Under the pieces are notes generated by a model, which did not search any database, had not been told where the DNA came from, and saw only the letters and a program-made list of their open reading frames with translations. A stretch of DNA of 64,000 nucleotides from Kamptonema formosum PCC 6407. Its GTDB lineage: Bacteria > Cyanobacteriota > Cyanobacteriia > Cyanobacteriales > Microcoleaceae. Below are positions 9,101 to 17,762 of this stretch, one piece after another. A program made the position numbers and the translations under genes. The DNA is taken from positions 1,047,729 through 1,111,728 of the forward strand of contig NZ_KB235898.1 in assembly GCF_000332155.1 (NCBI RefSeq). Direction: 5' to 3'. The first letter of the stretch is position 1; each line of letters starts with the position of its first letter.

Positions 9101-12100
9101 CTTGGCCCGGAGTAACTAAAACACCACCGTTAGCAGGATCTCCCAAATACAACACGCCTTGTGCTGCCGGCGGCAAAGTGTTAATTGTGTAGGATGCGAT
9201 CGTACCATCGGGGTCACTTCCCCCTAGTCCTGGAAGCTTGACTGTGCTCCCCGGTGGCAAACTGATATTGGAATTGTTCGCAACGGGAGGCTGATTGAGA
9301 GGATTAGGAGTTGGAGTTGGACTTGGACTTGGACTCGAAGTAACTGTTGTTGCCACAGTTGCACCAGTCGCCGTACCGTCATTATTGGCGGAAGTCGGAT
9401 CAAAAGTCGTAGAAGTGCTCTTGGCGGTATTACTAAGAGTGCCTGATGCTGGCAATGGTAAAGTTACTGTTCGCGTCGTATTTGCAGCATTTGCTAAGCT
9501 AATACTCGGCCAAGTAATGATACCTGTTGCTGAATTATAACTACCACCATCTGAGGGTACTACTCCTGTTAAACCTGTGGGCAAAGTATCAGTAATTACC
9601 ACACCATCAGCCGTTGATGGCCCATTATTTGTGGTGGTGATTGTGTAGGTGACATTGGCTCCGGCTGTGCCTGCACTGACACCTGTTTTTGTGGTGACGA
9701 CATCGGCACTGGGTGTAACTGTTGTTGCCACAGTTGCACCAGTCGCACTACCATCATTATTAGTAGGAGTTGGGTCAACAGTGGTAGAAGTGCTCTTGGC
9801 GGTATTACTAAGAGTGCCTGATGCTGGCAATGGTAAAGTTACTGTTCGCGTCGTATTTGCAGCATTTGCTAAGCTAATACTCGGCCAAGTAATGATACCT
9901 GTTGCTGAATTATAACTACCACCATCTGAGGGTACTACTCCTGTTAAACCTGTGGGTAAAGTATCAGTAATTACCACACCATCAGCCGTTGATGGCCCAT
10001 TATTTGTGGTGGTGATTGTGTAGGTGACATTGGCTCCGGCTGTGCCTGCACTGACACCTGTTTTTGTGGTGACGACATCGGCACTGGGTGTAACTGTTGT
10101 TGCCACAGTTGCACCAGTTGCACTACCATCATTATTAGTAGGAGTTGGGTCAGCAGTGGTAGAAGTACTCTTGGCGGTATTACTAAGAGTGCCTGATGCT
10201 GGCAATGGTAAAGTTACTGTTCGCGTCGTATTTGCAGCATTTGCTAAGCTAATACTCGGCCAAGTAATGATACCTGTTGCTGAATTATAACTACCACCAT
10301 CTGAGGGTACTACTCCTGTTAAACCTGTGGGTAAAGTATCAGTAATTACCACACCATCAGCCGTTGATGGCCCATTATTTGTGGTGGTGATTGTGTAGGT
10401 GACATTGGCTCCGGCTGTGCCTGCACTGACACCTGTTTTTGTGGTGACGACATCGGCACTGGGTGTAACTGTTGTTGCCACAGTTGCACCAGTCGCACTA
10501 CCATCATTATTAGTAGGAGTTGGGTCAGCAGTGGTAGAAGTGCTCTTGGCGGTATTACTAAGAGTGCCTGATGCTGGCAATGGTAAAGTTACTGTTCGCG
10601 TCGTATTTGCAGCATTTGCTAAGCTAATACTCGGCCAAGTAATGATACCTGTTGCTGAATTATAACTACCACCATCTGAGGGTACTACTCCTGTTAAACC
10701 TGTGGGTAAAGTATCAGTAATTACCACACCATCAGCCGTTGATGGCCCATTATTTGTGGTGGTGATTGTGTAGGTGACATTGGCTCCGGCTGTGCCTGCG
10801 GTAACACCTGTTTTGGTTGTGACTACATCGGCACTAGGTGTAATTGTTGTCGCTACAGTTGCATCCGTAGCAGTACCGTCATTATTACTAGAAGTCGGAT
10901 CGCTTGTACTAGAAGTACTCTTAGCTGTATTACTAAGACTGGCTGTTGCTGGCAATGGTAAAGTTACTGTTCGCGTCGTATTTGCAGCATTTGCTAAGCT
11001 AATACTCGGCCAAGTAATTACCCCTGTTAATGAATTATAACTACCACCATCTGATGGTGTAACTCCTGTTAAACCTGTGGGTAAAGTATCTGTAATTGTG
11101 ACATCTGCCGCAGTTGATGGCCCGTTATTTGTGGTGGTAATTGTGTAGGTGACATTGGCTCCGGCATTGCCTGTAGTAGCTCCTGTTTTGGTTGTGACTA
11201 CATCGGCAACAGCAGACGAGATTGTAGTAGTAACTTGGGCATTAGCAGCCGTGCCATTATTATTCGCAGAAGTGGGGTCAAAAGTTGTCGCGGTACTGAA
11301 TACCTTATTAAGGAACGGGCCACCAGCAGCAGGTGCAGTAGCAATTAAGTCGTAAGTGACACTCTGACCACTAGCTAAAGAGGCAATGCTAGGCCAAGTA
11401 ACAACTTTTGTCGTAGCGTTAAAAGTGCCACCATCTGTCGCGCTACTGAAGGTTAACTCAGCCGGTAGCGGATCTTGAATTACGACGTTAGTAGCCGTGT
11501 TTGGCCCATTATTTGTAGCAGTAATTTTGTATGTAATAGTGCCGTTAGGTAATACAAAGGCAGGGCCAGTTTTGACAGTTTCAATGTCTGCCTGTTCCGT
11601 AGGCTCAGTTAAAGTCTCAACCTTTAAGTTTTTGATTTCATGTATGTTTGTAGCACCTCCAGTTGAACTGGCGAAACCAAATTTGAAGGTAGATGGCGCT
11701 GCTCCGTTAGCTGCGGTAACGTCGTAGTTAACAATAGCTGCCTCGCCTGTATCAAGAAAATCTCCATCTCCGTTTAAATCAACATTAACGGAGAGTAAGT
11801 TACCTGTTGTTAAGGTAATTTCGGCAGTTCTTTTCGCATCTGCGCGAACAGTACCCGTAGCAGGAACAGCTAAGCCAGGAGAAAGACTACCTGTTCCAGT
11901 TAAGTAGTTATATCCTTCTAAGTATTTATCTGCTAGATCTTTCTCTCCCCTTCCTCTAACTGCTATTGAGTTTGGTATCGGGTCATTTGTCGCTCCAAAG
12001 CCGCCATTACGCTCTCCACTATTTGGATTGGAAAAGTTGCCAAATTCATCGAATCCAACCCCCAGATAGCCTCCAACTATACCTGGTGTAGGGAGGTTGG

Positions 12101-13133
12101 TGATGGGGTCGGGATTTTTATTTTGAGCATAGCCCAGAGAACCAGCATATGCACCAGCGGCTGTTGGATTTGCACTTCCATCAATTAAAAAGAAACTAAT
12201 GCCATCTCCGCCGCCAGGATAGCCACCGACATTGGCACCGCCGTATGAGAAGAAGTCAAAGGTAACTCTAATGCCGGAATTGGAAGGGATAGGGTTGTTA
12301 TAAATGACAAAAGCTGACTGGTTCCCAGCAACGGAAGTTAAGTTCAAAGCACCGCTGCCAGGAGCATCGACTGTGCCGCCAGTAGTACGGGGAATAACAC
12401 CAGACGAACCGACTGGTGATGCAGTCAAGTAAGGGTTATTACCACTTCCACCATTACCATAGATCCAAGGCCCAGTAACAGTCGCATCTTGAAATTTTTC
12501 TTCAACTAAAATAGCCAGGACAAAAGTATAAGCTTCTAAAGCTTCTTTTTCAAATGCTAAGGAAGATTGAACCTCTCCTGTCGCAAAGTCGAAATCCCAA
12601 TTACCCCCAAGTGCTACACTCCCAACTAAACTCTCGGAAGCTGCAACTTCTGCTCCTGTCAATTCGCTTAGTTTTCTCACAAAAGCAACGCCTAAGTTTC
12701 CGGTCGCTACATTACACGAGACTAAGAGAATATCTCCTCTATTTGCTAGAGCATTTCCCCATTGCTGTAACTGTTTGCTATAGATTTCTAAGTTGCTAAT
12801 ATTCAGTTCTACTGACCCTAGCTCAACTTTGGATTCGCTACCATGAGCAACAATTTGAAGGCTGTCAACTAGGCTATAATCAGCTAAAATTCTAGTGATT
12901 TGTTCTATCCCATCCCTCATTGCGTCGAGGATGAATACTTTTGTGCCGAGTTTTACTCCCGCAGCAAGAGTCTGATAATCATCAACTCTTGAATCTATAA
13001 AAACAATATCTTTTGTTAGTGCTTTTAATGAGGTGGAATCTGGTTTAGTCAACACTGATTTACTAGCGATATTGTTGCTAAAGCGCTGAGGATTTTGGAT
13101 GGCAAAGTTGACTTGGGTGGAGATGCTTTTCAT
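6120..13133 (-). CDS. Giant RTX adhesin: DUF4347, lectin-like, DUF11 x6, cadherin-like x4, RTX repeats
   Basis: The product has 2337 residues from the ATG at 13133; a TTG 13 codons upstream is possible. Domains in order: DUF4347 (~43-200; QIVAHGSESKVELG, DILLVSCNVATGN); an L-type-lectin-like region (~210-500; GDGISFFLIDGS, GYLGVGFDEFGNF); six DUF11 repeats of ~125 residues (~512-1277; VTYTITTTNNGPST…TDTLPTGLTGV); four cadherin-like repeats of ~110 residues (~1285-1720; SYTINTLPPA, GQVLTPAQISQLFF); a Thr/Pro linker (PTPTGTPTPTPT, ~1730-1800); calcium-binding RTX nonapeptides (~1845-2265; GGxGNDxI); and an RTX-type C-terminal cap (GVDTVLNFEVGLDKFGLAGG). There is no classical signal peptide. RTX repeats plus a C-terminal signal point to type I secretion, and the architecture to a calcium-stiffened surface adhesin for sheath, biofilm or motility. 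No secretion genes are adjacent. Confidence 0.92.
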   Translation of the reverse strand: MKSISTQVNFAIQNPQRFSNNIASKSVLTKPDSTSLKALTKDIVFIDSRVDDYQTLAAGVKLGTKVFILDAMRDGIEQITRILADYSLVDSLQIVAHGSESKVELGSVELNISNLEIYSKQLQQWGNALANRGDILLVSCNVATGNLGVAFVRKLSELTGAEVAASESLVGSVALGGNWDFDFATGEVQSSLAFEKEALEAYTFVLAILVEEKFQDATVTGPWIYGNGGSGNNPYLTASPVGSSGVIPRTTGGTVDAPGSGALNLTSVAGNQSAFVIYNNPIPSNSGIRVTFDFFSYGGANVGGYPGGGDGISFFLIDGSANPTAAGAYAGSLGYAQNKNPDPITNLPTPGIVGGYLGVGFDEFGNFSNPNSGERNGGFGATNDPIPNSIAVRGRGEKDLADKYLEGYNYLTGTGSLSPGLAVPATGTVRADAKRTAEITLTTGNLLSVNVDLNGDGDFLDTGEAAIVNYDVTAANGAAPSTFKFGFASSTGGATNIHEIKNLKVETLTEPTEQADIETVKTGPAFVLPNGTITYKITATNNGPNTATNVVIQDPLPAELTFSSATDGGTFNATTKVVTWPSIASLASGQSVTYDLIATAPAAGGPFLNKVFSTATTFDPTSANNNGTAANAQVTTTISSAVADVVTTKTGATTGNAGANVTYTITTTNNGPSTAADVTITDTLPTGLTGVTPSDGGSYNSLTGVITWPSISLANAANTTRTVTLPLPATASLSNTAKSTSSTSDPTSSNNDGTATDATVATTITPSADVVTTKTGVTAGTAGANVTYTITTTNNGPSTADGVVITDTLPTGLTGVVPSDGGSYNSATGIITWPSISLANAANTTRTVTLPLPASGTLSNTAKSTSTTADPTPTNNDGSATGATVATTVTPSADVVTTKTGVSAGTAGANVTYTITTTNNGPSTADGVVITDTLPTGLTGVVPSDGGSYNSATGIITWPSISLANAANTTRTVTLPLPASGTLSNTAKSTSTTADPTPTNNDGSATGATVATTVTPSADVVTTKTGVSAGTAGANVTYTITTTNNGPSTADGVVITDTLPTGLTGVVPSDGGSYNSATGIITWPSISLANAANTTRTVTLPLPASGTLSNTAKSTSTTVDPTPTNNDGSATGATVATTVTPSADVVTTKTGVSAGTAGANVTYTITTTNNGPSTADGVVITDTLPTGLTGVVPSDGGSYNSATGIITWPSISLANAANTTRTVTLPLPASGTLSNTAKSTSTTFDPTSANNDGTATGATVATTVTSSPSPSPTPTPNPLNQPPVANNSNISLPPGSTVKLPGLGGSDPDGTIASYTINTLPPAAQGVLYLGDPANGGVLVTPGQVLTPAQISQLFFQSTGSFTGAGFTYSATDNSGAVSLAAATVNAIAAPNLPPLATNANNVATPGSAVQLSGLGATDPDGAIASYTINTLPPAEQGLLYLGDPANGGVLVTPGQVLTPAQISQLFFQSTGSFTGASFSYSATDNLGLTTPAPAAVSLIPPTPNLPPVANNSNASLPPGSTVQIPGLGGSDTDGAIASYTINTLPPAAQGILYLGDPANGGVAITPGQVLTPAQISQLFFQSTGNFTGASFTYSATDNLGAVSPATGNVSIQAGVNLPPLTNNSNVSLPPGSTVNLTGLGGSDPDGAIASFTINTLPPAEQGLLYLGDPANGGVLITPGQVLTPAQISQLFFKSTGNFTGASFTYSATDNLGAVSPAAASVSTVLGPIAPTPTPTPTPTGTPTPTPTGTPTPTPTGTPTPTPTATPIPTATPTPTATLEPTATPIPTATPIPTATPIPTQPFAPVEEPDTSCGCTPIPEKPEFTFTAPQIVPKVEFQPDRLFAGGIEIISGDRGNDLLTGNSGDNWLFGDRGADTIHGDRGADILIGDSGSANPGDGAGEEDLIFGEEENDIIGGGDGNDTIYAGKENDLVHGGKNNDLIWGDLNSDILIGDSGDDTIFGGVNDLSVSDLNPDLLFGGSGNDYLNGNEGDDTVIGGEGKDIAYGGKGNDWIFGQLDSDTLYGGEGNDTILGDRGSNGEVAPVGQEDLIFGDRGDDIIGGGDGNDTIHAGKENDLVYGGKGDDLIWGELNSDTIVGDSGNDTIYGGLNDFFKTDPEGRDVLFGGIGNDLINGQEGDDTIIGEEGNDTLRGGKENDGLRGGSGNDLMLGDNGNDLLCGDEGNDTIYGDNKGVSVAVGGSGQRDCINGGEGDDLIYGNEGEDNLNGDDGNDSLAGGKDNDILSGGTGDDWLVGDSGEDTLIGGIGNDVFVLSPNSGVDTVLNFEVGLDKFGLAGGLSFDQLQITPTLGGTVFQVASNGQVLANLLGANGVISTLDFVLV
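9335..11215. repeat. 375-bp tandem repeats encoding DUF11 domains
   Basis: Five in-register DNA copies spaced exactly 375 bp (125 codons) encode DUF11 repeats 2-6 of the giant adhesin. The three copies spanning roughly 9.7-10.8 kb are almost identical, differing at only a few bases (for example the GCA/ACA codon before DPTPTNN). The copies toward 11.2 kb are more diverged. This is the pattern left by recent unequal crossing over. Confidence 0.9.
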
Positions 13134-13229
13134 GATTTTAATTATCTGGTAGATCCGCTGATGTTGACGCAAAATAACTATCGTAGTAGTTAACAGTAGC
13201 TATAAATAGCTGCTATTAAACAAGATTGC

Positions 13230-13712
13230 CTACGACAAATGACTGAGCGCGTTGCAAAGCAAACCATCGCTCAGTTGTAATAAACAACTCTCAATCTGGT
13301 TGATGAAAGTTACATTTTTGCGTGTAAATTCTGATGCTTTTAGAGCATTTATGAGCCTTTGTTTTACTCGCTGGATTTTGTGAACAATAGATCCTTGGTA
13401 ATTGATAACTACTGTTACCAATTCCACTAATTTTGATGCAAAGGCAAACGTTAGAAAAGGGTAAATTAAGACGCTGTGGACTATGACAGCAGGAAACATA
13501 AAAATGGAATCCCGCAACCTGATGGAGTATTTCATTAGATAAATGATCGGCAGTAGATGCCCCAGCTTTAAGCTGGAGGTTTTCTGTTTAGTTTTTTTAT
13601 AGTAAATGCCCCGATCGAACCCCTGGAAAAAGTTGTAGTAGATATAGCGACCTAATCTTTGCAGATAGCGATTAGCCTGCGATTGACTAGCTGACAAATA
13701 ATTCTCAAACAC
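13230..13712 (-). CDS. Hypothetical protein
   Basis: An open frame of 160 codons, upstream of and in the same direction as the giant adhesin (57 bp before its longest possible start). I do not recognise the family. The product is basic, rich in Tyr, Leu and Ile, with one hydrophobic stretch (DSIFMFPAVIVHSVLIYPFL, about residues 68-87) that could be a membrane segment. The start codon is uncertain. Base composition is like the surrounding DNA, and no frame on the other strand competes. It may be a real lineage-specific gene or a chance frame. Confidence 0.35.
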   Translation of the reverse strand: MFENYLSASQSQANRYLQRLGRYIYYNFFQGFDRGIYYKKTKQKTSSLKLGHLLPIIYLMKYSIRLRDSIFMFPAVIVHSVLIYPFLTFAFASKLVELVTVVINYQGSIVHKIQRVKQRLINALKASEFTRKNVTFINQIESCLLQLSDGLLCNALSHLS

Positions 13713-14102
13713 CCAAGTAGCGCATCCTCTAAGGTTATTTGAACAAATGTCATCTGGTTTTAGGCTTAGAAGTTAGTCACTATTTTACGTAATCACAGGA
13801 GATGCTGAAACTACCAATCTAAATTGGTGCGCTTATTAAGAATAGAATCTAACACAAGCCATAAAACTTGTGCGATCTAGTAAATTTAGCTCAAATTGAA
13901 AGTTGAGTGCGTAATTTTCAAAGAGCTTTTACAGACAAGCTTACCCAAACACCCAACAAGTGCAAGCACACCTTAACAAATTTTTTCTCTAAGATTTCAC
14001 TTCAAACCTGCACCCCACCTAAAATTATAACTTTATGGGATGATCGTCAATAGGTAACTGTTCGTAGGGGAAAGCCTTCAACACCTTGATTATGTACTTT
14101 TG
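13713..14102. other. 390-bp gene-free stretch
   Basis: AT-rich DNA without a supportable frame, tRNA or strong repeat. By position it is the upstream region of the minus-strand 13230-13712 frame and the adhesin, so a promoter for them is expected here, but I cannot place -10/-35 elements with confidence. Confidence 0.4.
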
Positions 14103-14303
14103 TTATTCAAAGGCAGGATGGAAAGCGCTAGACGAGTTAGGAAGGGGAATTAGAGCATAGCGCGGCAAAGTCTTTGTGGGTGGAGCTGCACCTTCTGGCG
14201 ATCGCAGTACATAGTTTTTAGAGGTTTTCCCCGAAGTACTTACTCCCACAAACAAATACAGTGAGATTGTAAGTGTAGCAGCTAATATTAATTTTTCACG
14301 CAT
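14103..14303 (-). CDS. Small secreted or membrane-anchored protein
   Basis: A 66-residue product from the ATG at 14303, which is preceded by a strong GGAGGAGGAG ribosome binding site; this is why I prefer it over the upstream start at 14351. The N-terminus MREKLILAATLTISLYLFVG is a textbook export signal or membrane anchor. The remainder (residues ~22-66) is short, proline- and serine-rich, and matches no family I know. It stands alone, divergent from Ycf66. Confidence 0.6.
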   Translation of the reverse strand: MREKLILAATLTISLYLFVGVSTSGKTSKNYVLRSPEGAAPPTKTLPRYALIPLPNSSSAFHPAFE

Positions 14304-14429
14304 TGCAGACTCCTCCTCCAACACCAGATGCTTTTGAGCACCACTCCTCATTTCAACTCCATCATAAGGAAGATGTGGGAATGCTTGACGCGATCGCAGT
14401 CAGTTAGGCATTGTGACAGTTATCACGGG

Positions 14430-14665
14430 CGGATGGGGAGCGGGGGAGATGGGGAGCAGGGGAGCGGGGGAGCAGGGGAGCGGGGGAGCAGGGGAGATGG
14501 TGGAGATGGTGGAGATGGTGGAGATGGAACAGGAAAGATAAAGATTTCCCCTCTGCTCCTCTGCCCCTCTGCTCCCCATCTCCTCTGCCCCTCTGCTCCT
14601 CTGCCCCTCTGCTCCCCATCTCCTCTGCCCCTCTGCTCCTCTGCCCCTCTGCTCCCCATCTCCCC
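14430..14665. repeat. Polypurine/polypyrimidine low-complexity inverted repeat
   Basis: From about 14432 to 14525 the plus strand is almost purely G/A (repeats of GGGGGAGCAGGGGAGC and GGAGATGGT). After a 25-base spacer, 14550-14665 is the complementary C/T-rich series (CCCCTCTGCTCCTCTG). The runs of four or five G could form G-quadruplexes, and the two halves can pair into a long hairpin. The element lies directly upstream of the ycf66-type gene. Confidence 0.8.
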
Positions 14666-14758
14666 AGGGAATTGTCCCAAGGAAAGAACAATTAAGCCTC
14701 GCAGAAAGGTAGAATTAGCCCGTAGTAGCTTATCTGACACAGTGAGGGTAGCGACAAT

Positions 14759-16312
14759 ATGCTTGCATACATTCTGGCCTTGGCGGTCGGTCTTGGCAGT
14801 TGCGCCGTTTACATGGCAGCGTTCTTTTTTCCTGAAGTCCATCGTAAGAGCGACTTCATCTGGAGTGGTGTAGGACTATTCTATGCCTTAATTTTATGGG
14901 TTTGTGCGGGACGTATTACTGGTGCTGTCCTGCTGGGTCAAATGGCCAGCGTGGCTCTATTGGGTTGGTTTGGCTGGCAAACTTTGACTTTGCGCCGGGA
15001 ACTCACCCCGGTGGTTCAGCAAACGCCCATTCCCAATCCAGAAATTGCTGGAAAACCGACAGATTTGAAAGCTGTGGGAGGAATCTCCCAAGTGCCGGCA
15101 CGACTTACCGGCTTATTTGGCAAAAAGAAAGACAAAATTCCGAAAAAACCGACTATTGTTCGGCCACCAAGCTCAGTTAAATCTGAAAGTTCTCCGTCTA
15201 CAGTAGCTAAGGCTCCTGAGTCTGTAAATGTTACCAGTCGGGAGCAGGAGCAAGTTGGAGCGCGAGAGAATGCGATCGCATCCTTCCAAGAGACAGAAAC
15301 TCAACCTTCAGCAGTCCCAACTGCGGATGCAATTTCAGAAGCTACCTCTCTTGTAGAAGATGTCGCCAGTCAATTAATAGAAACTGGCTTTGCTACCACT
15401 CCCTCAGAAGTAAAGGTAGAAATTAATATTGAAGCAACTGTATACCCAGATGCGATTCCGCCGAATAGCGACGCATTTGATGCAGAAGACGACTTCGCTG
15501 AATCAACCCAAAAACCATTACCCTCTGCTTCATCGACAGCTACCACAAAAGCGGTTAAAACATCTGGTGGATTTGGGGGTTTGTTGGCTAATATCAAAAA
15601 CAGTTTGGGAGGTTTAGGCAGTTTTGGCAAGGGCAAAAGCAAGCCGGCTGATACGGAAAAGAAAGCTAAATCTCCTAAACCTGAACCTCCAATAGCAACA
15701 TCTCCGACTGTTGACAAACTCGATGACATTTTAGATGCAAATTTAGTTGAGATCGTCCAAGAAGTAGCAGTAGAAGCGCCAAAGGCACAACCTGCTGATA
15801 CTAAGGCTGAGGAAATCGCAGAAACTCCTTTAGTGCAAACTAGCCCGAAACTGGAAGATTTAATCTCCCCAAGAGAAACTAATGAAAATCCAGGTTTAGA
15901 TTCCGCCGTTGAACAAACACAGGAAACGGAGCGATCGGGTGAAATTCCTGTTGTTACAAATCCCGAAGCTCTCACAGAAGCCGTAGACGCACTGGAAGCA
16001 GACACCCCAGCCCCACCTGTAGAAATAGCACTTTCTCAGTCGCCTCCCCCTGCTGAGCCTTTAGAGTCAGAAGATTCAGCAGAAAAGCCGGAAGAAGGCC
16101 CATCTGTTGAGGTTTTGTCGGCAGTAGCACCGGAAAGTGCTTCAGTGGAATCGGTAGCACCGGAAATCGCTGCGGTAGAGGTATCGGAGGCTGAGGCTGG
16201 CGATGAGCTTCCCTTAGTTCGACCCAATCCACCCGATCCCAAGCTTGTGGAAGCTGCGAAAAAAGCTGATGAATCTAAGTCTAAAAATAGTGATGATGGA
16301 CTTACGAATTAA
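14759..16312 (+). CDS. ycf66: Ycf66 family protein
   Basis: The product has 517 residues. The first ~85 (MLAYILALAVGLGSCAVYMA, FFFPEVHRKSDFIWSGVGLFYALILW, GAVLLGQMASVALLGWFGWQTL) are the conserved Ycf66 membrane domain with about three helices, known from cyanobacteria and some plastids but without an assigned function. The remaining ~430 residues are low-complexity, acidic, and rich in Pro, Ser, Glu and Ala, with one glycine-rich patch (GGFGGLLANIKNSLGGLGSF). They probably form a disordered tail. The family core is short, so most of this length is tail. The ATG at 14759 opens directly with the conserved membrane domain. A composite repeat with a hairpin follows the stop and probably ends transcription toward the convergent permease gene. 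Confidence 0.85.
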   Translation: MLAYILALAVGLGSCAVYMAAFFFPEVHRKSDFIWSGVGLFYALILWVCAGRITGAVLLGQMASVALLGWFGWQTLTLRRELTPVVQQTPIPNPEIAGKPTDLKAVGGISQVPARLTGLFGKKKDKIPKKPTIVRPPSSVKSESSPSTVAKAPESVNVTSREQEQVGARENAIASFQETETQPSAVPTADAISEATSLVEDVASQLIETGFATTPSEVKVEINIEATVYPDAIPPNSDAFDAEDDFAESTQKPLPSASSTATTKAVKTSGGFGGLLANIKNSLGGLGSFGKGKSKPADTEKKAKSPKPEPPIATSPTVDKLDDILDANLVEIVQEVAVEAPKAQPADTKAEEIAETPLVQTSPKLEDLISPRETNENPGLDSAVEQTQETERSGEIPVVTNPEALTEAVDALEADTPAPPVEIALSQSPPPAEPLESEDSAEKPEEGPSVEVLSAVAPESASVESVAPEIAAVEVSEAEAGDELPLVRPNPPDPKLVEAAKKADESKSKNSDDGLTN

Positions 16313-16318
16313 CATCTG

Positions 16319-16401
16319 ATACCAAATCCAGCTTAAATATTCCCTTTATTCTTTAGTCCGCGTAGGCGGACTTTGTTTGTTTAGTAGCGGTTTCAACCGC
16401 C
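16319..16401. repeat. Composite dispersed repeat with AGTCCGC hairpin
   Basis: It begins with a MITE-like end (ATACCAAATCCAGCTTAAAT), runs into a hairpin (AGTCCGC-GTAG-GCGGACT, followed by TTGTTT) and ends with GCGGTTTCAACCGC. The same modules occur in reverse at 58786-58848 and, more completely, at 19672-19777. Lying between convergent genes, it may act as a terminator. Confidence 0.75.
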
Positions 16402-16433
16402 AAGTAATAAAAATGATAGAAATACGTTTTTAG

Positions 16434-17696
16434 TTAGTCATTCCGCAAAGCAGAAATCGGGTCTAATAAAGCTGCATTCCGAGCGGGAATTACCCCAGCT
16501 AATAACCCAACTGTAAAGGACATTCCGAAACCAGAAGCTACCGACAACAAGGAAATTACAAAGGGAAACTTAAAAATAGTTGCTGCTCCAAAAGCGATCG
16601 CAATCCCTAATGTAATACCAATCCCGCCGCCAATGGTAGAAACTACGACTGCTTCTGCTAAAAATTGGCTCAAAATTGCTGAATTAGTAGCGCCTACGGC
16701 TTTCCGAATCCCAATTTCTTTAGTTCGCTCCACAACTGAAACCAGCATAATATTAGCAATACCAATGCCGCCAACTACTAAAGAAATTCCTGCGATCGCA
16801 ACCACCATCACTGTAAATAAACCTACCACATTACTCATAGTATTGACAATTTCCACTTGATTTATAATTCTAAAATCATCAGGTAGAGGCGGGTAAATAT
16901 TGTGGCGCAAGCGCAAGAGATTAGTTACTTGAAATTGAGCATCATCTAAACTATCTCCCTCATTAGTTTGTAGCCAAAACCCACTAATAGCAACGCCGGC
17001 TAAGGCATTTTTACCGACAATCCGAGCCGACATATTAGTAAGGGGAATATAAACTCTGTCATCCTGATCCGTACCACCTACAGATCCTTTTGCTTCCATT
17101 ACTCCAATTACCTTGTAACGTCCTCCCTGAATGCGGACATCTGAAGAAAGTGCATTAGCACCAACTCCAAATAATTGATCTCGAACATTAGAACCAAGGA
17201 CAACTACAGGTTTAGCAGCATTCAATTCTTCTTCATTAAAAAACCGGCCTTCTTGCGGGTGAATGTTTTTAACATCGGGATAATATAAATCTGTTCCTAA
17301 AATTGCAGTAAATGTATTTTGACCGCTATAAACTACTTGCACTTGACGTTGTAAATAAGCAGTAATTCCCTTAATTGCTGGAGCTTGTCTAGCTGCTTTA
17401 GCATCATCCCAAGTAAGAGTAGTAGCAGAACCGCTACCTAGATTAATTCCCCCAGTCCGAGAAGCACCGGAAAGGACTAATAACACATCTGTACCTAAAG
17501 CTTTTAACTGTTCCTCAGTAGACTTTTGTACTCCTTGGCCTACGGAAGAAATGGCAATTACAGAAGAAATGCCAATAATTACGCCTAGCATTGTTAAACC
17601 AGTACGTAATTTATTATTCCACAGCGCCTCGGTCGCCATGAATAATATTTGAGATGTTGATATTGAACGGGTGCGATCGCGAGTATGCAAACTCAT
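16434..17696 (-). CDS. MacB/FtsX-type ABC transporter permease
   Basis: The product has 420 residues and the start is an ATG at 17696. An N-terminal membrane helix (TGLTMLGVIIGISSVIAISS, ~34-53) is followed by a large periplasmic MacB_PCD domain (~55-270) and three C-terminal helices with the FtsX-family motif (VVERTKEIGIRKAVGAT). Such permeases work with a separate ATPase and a periplasmic membrane-fusion protein to drive export or mechanotransmission across the envelope. The fusion protein is encoded just upstream on the same strand (17940-19592), separated by 243 bp of repeats. No ABC ATPase gene is adjacent, and this protein lacks the fused ATPase of true MacB. Substrate unknown; heterocyst-type DevC is a related alternative. 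Confidence 0.85.
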   Translation of the reverse strand: MSLHTRDRTRSISTSQILFMATEALWNNKLRTGLTMLGVIIGISSVIAISSVGQGVQKSTEEQLKALGTDVLLVLSGASRTGGINLGSGSATTLTWDDAKAARQAPAIKGITAYLQRQVQVVYSGQNTFTAILGTDLYYPDVKNIHPQEGRFFNEEELNAAKPVVVLGSNVRDQLFGVGANALSSDVRIQGGRYKVIGVMEAKGSVGGTDQDDRVYIPLTNMSARIVGKNALAGVAISGFWLQTNEGDSLDDAQFQVTNLLRLRHNIYPPLPDDFRIINQVEIVNTMSNVVGLFTVMVVAIAGISLVVGGIGIANIMLVSVVERTKEIGIRKAVGATNSAILSQFLAEAVVVSTIGGGIGITLGIAIAFGAATIFKFPFVISLLSVASGFGMSFTVGLLAGVIPARNAALLDPISALRND

Positions 17697-17762
17697 TTTT
17701 AATATTCCTATAAACTAATGGCTAATGGCTAATTGCTAATTGCTAATGGCTAATTGCTTAAT

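Noticed and set aside
9649..11040. Series of identical 88-codon plus-strand frames spaced 375 bp
   Set aside because: Antisense shadows of the DUF11 repeats, not a gene family.
9335..11215. CRISPR-like regular repeats
   Set aside because: Repeats are 375 bp, coding and without spacers; no cas genes.
14328..14873. Overlapping frames in the G-rich tract on both strands
   Set aside because: Low-complexity translation (GEQGSGGAGE and similar); absence of stops follows from base composition.
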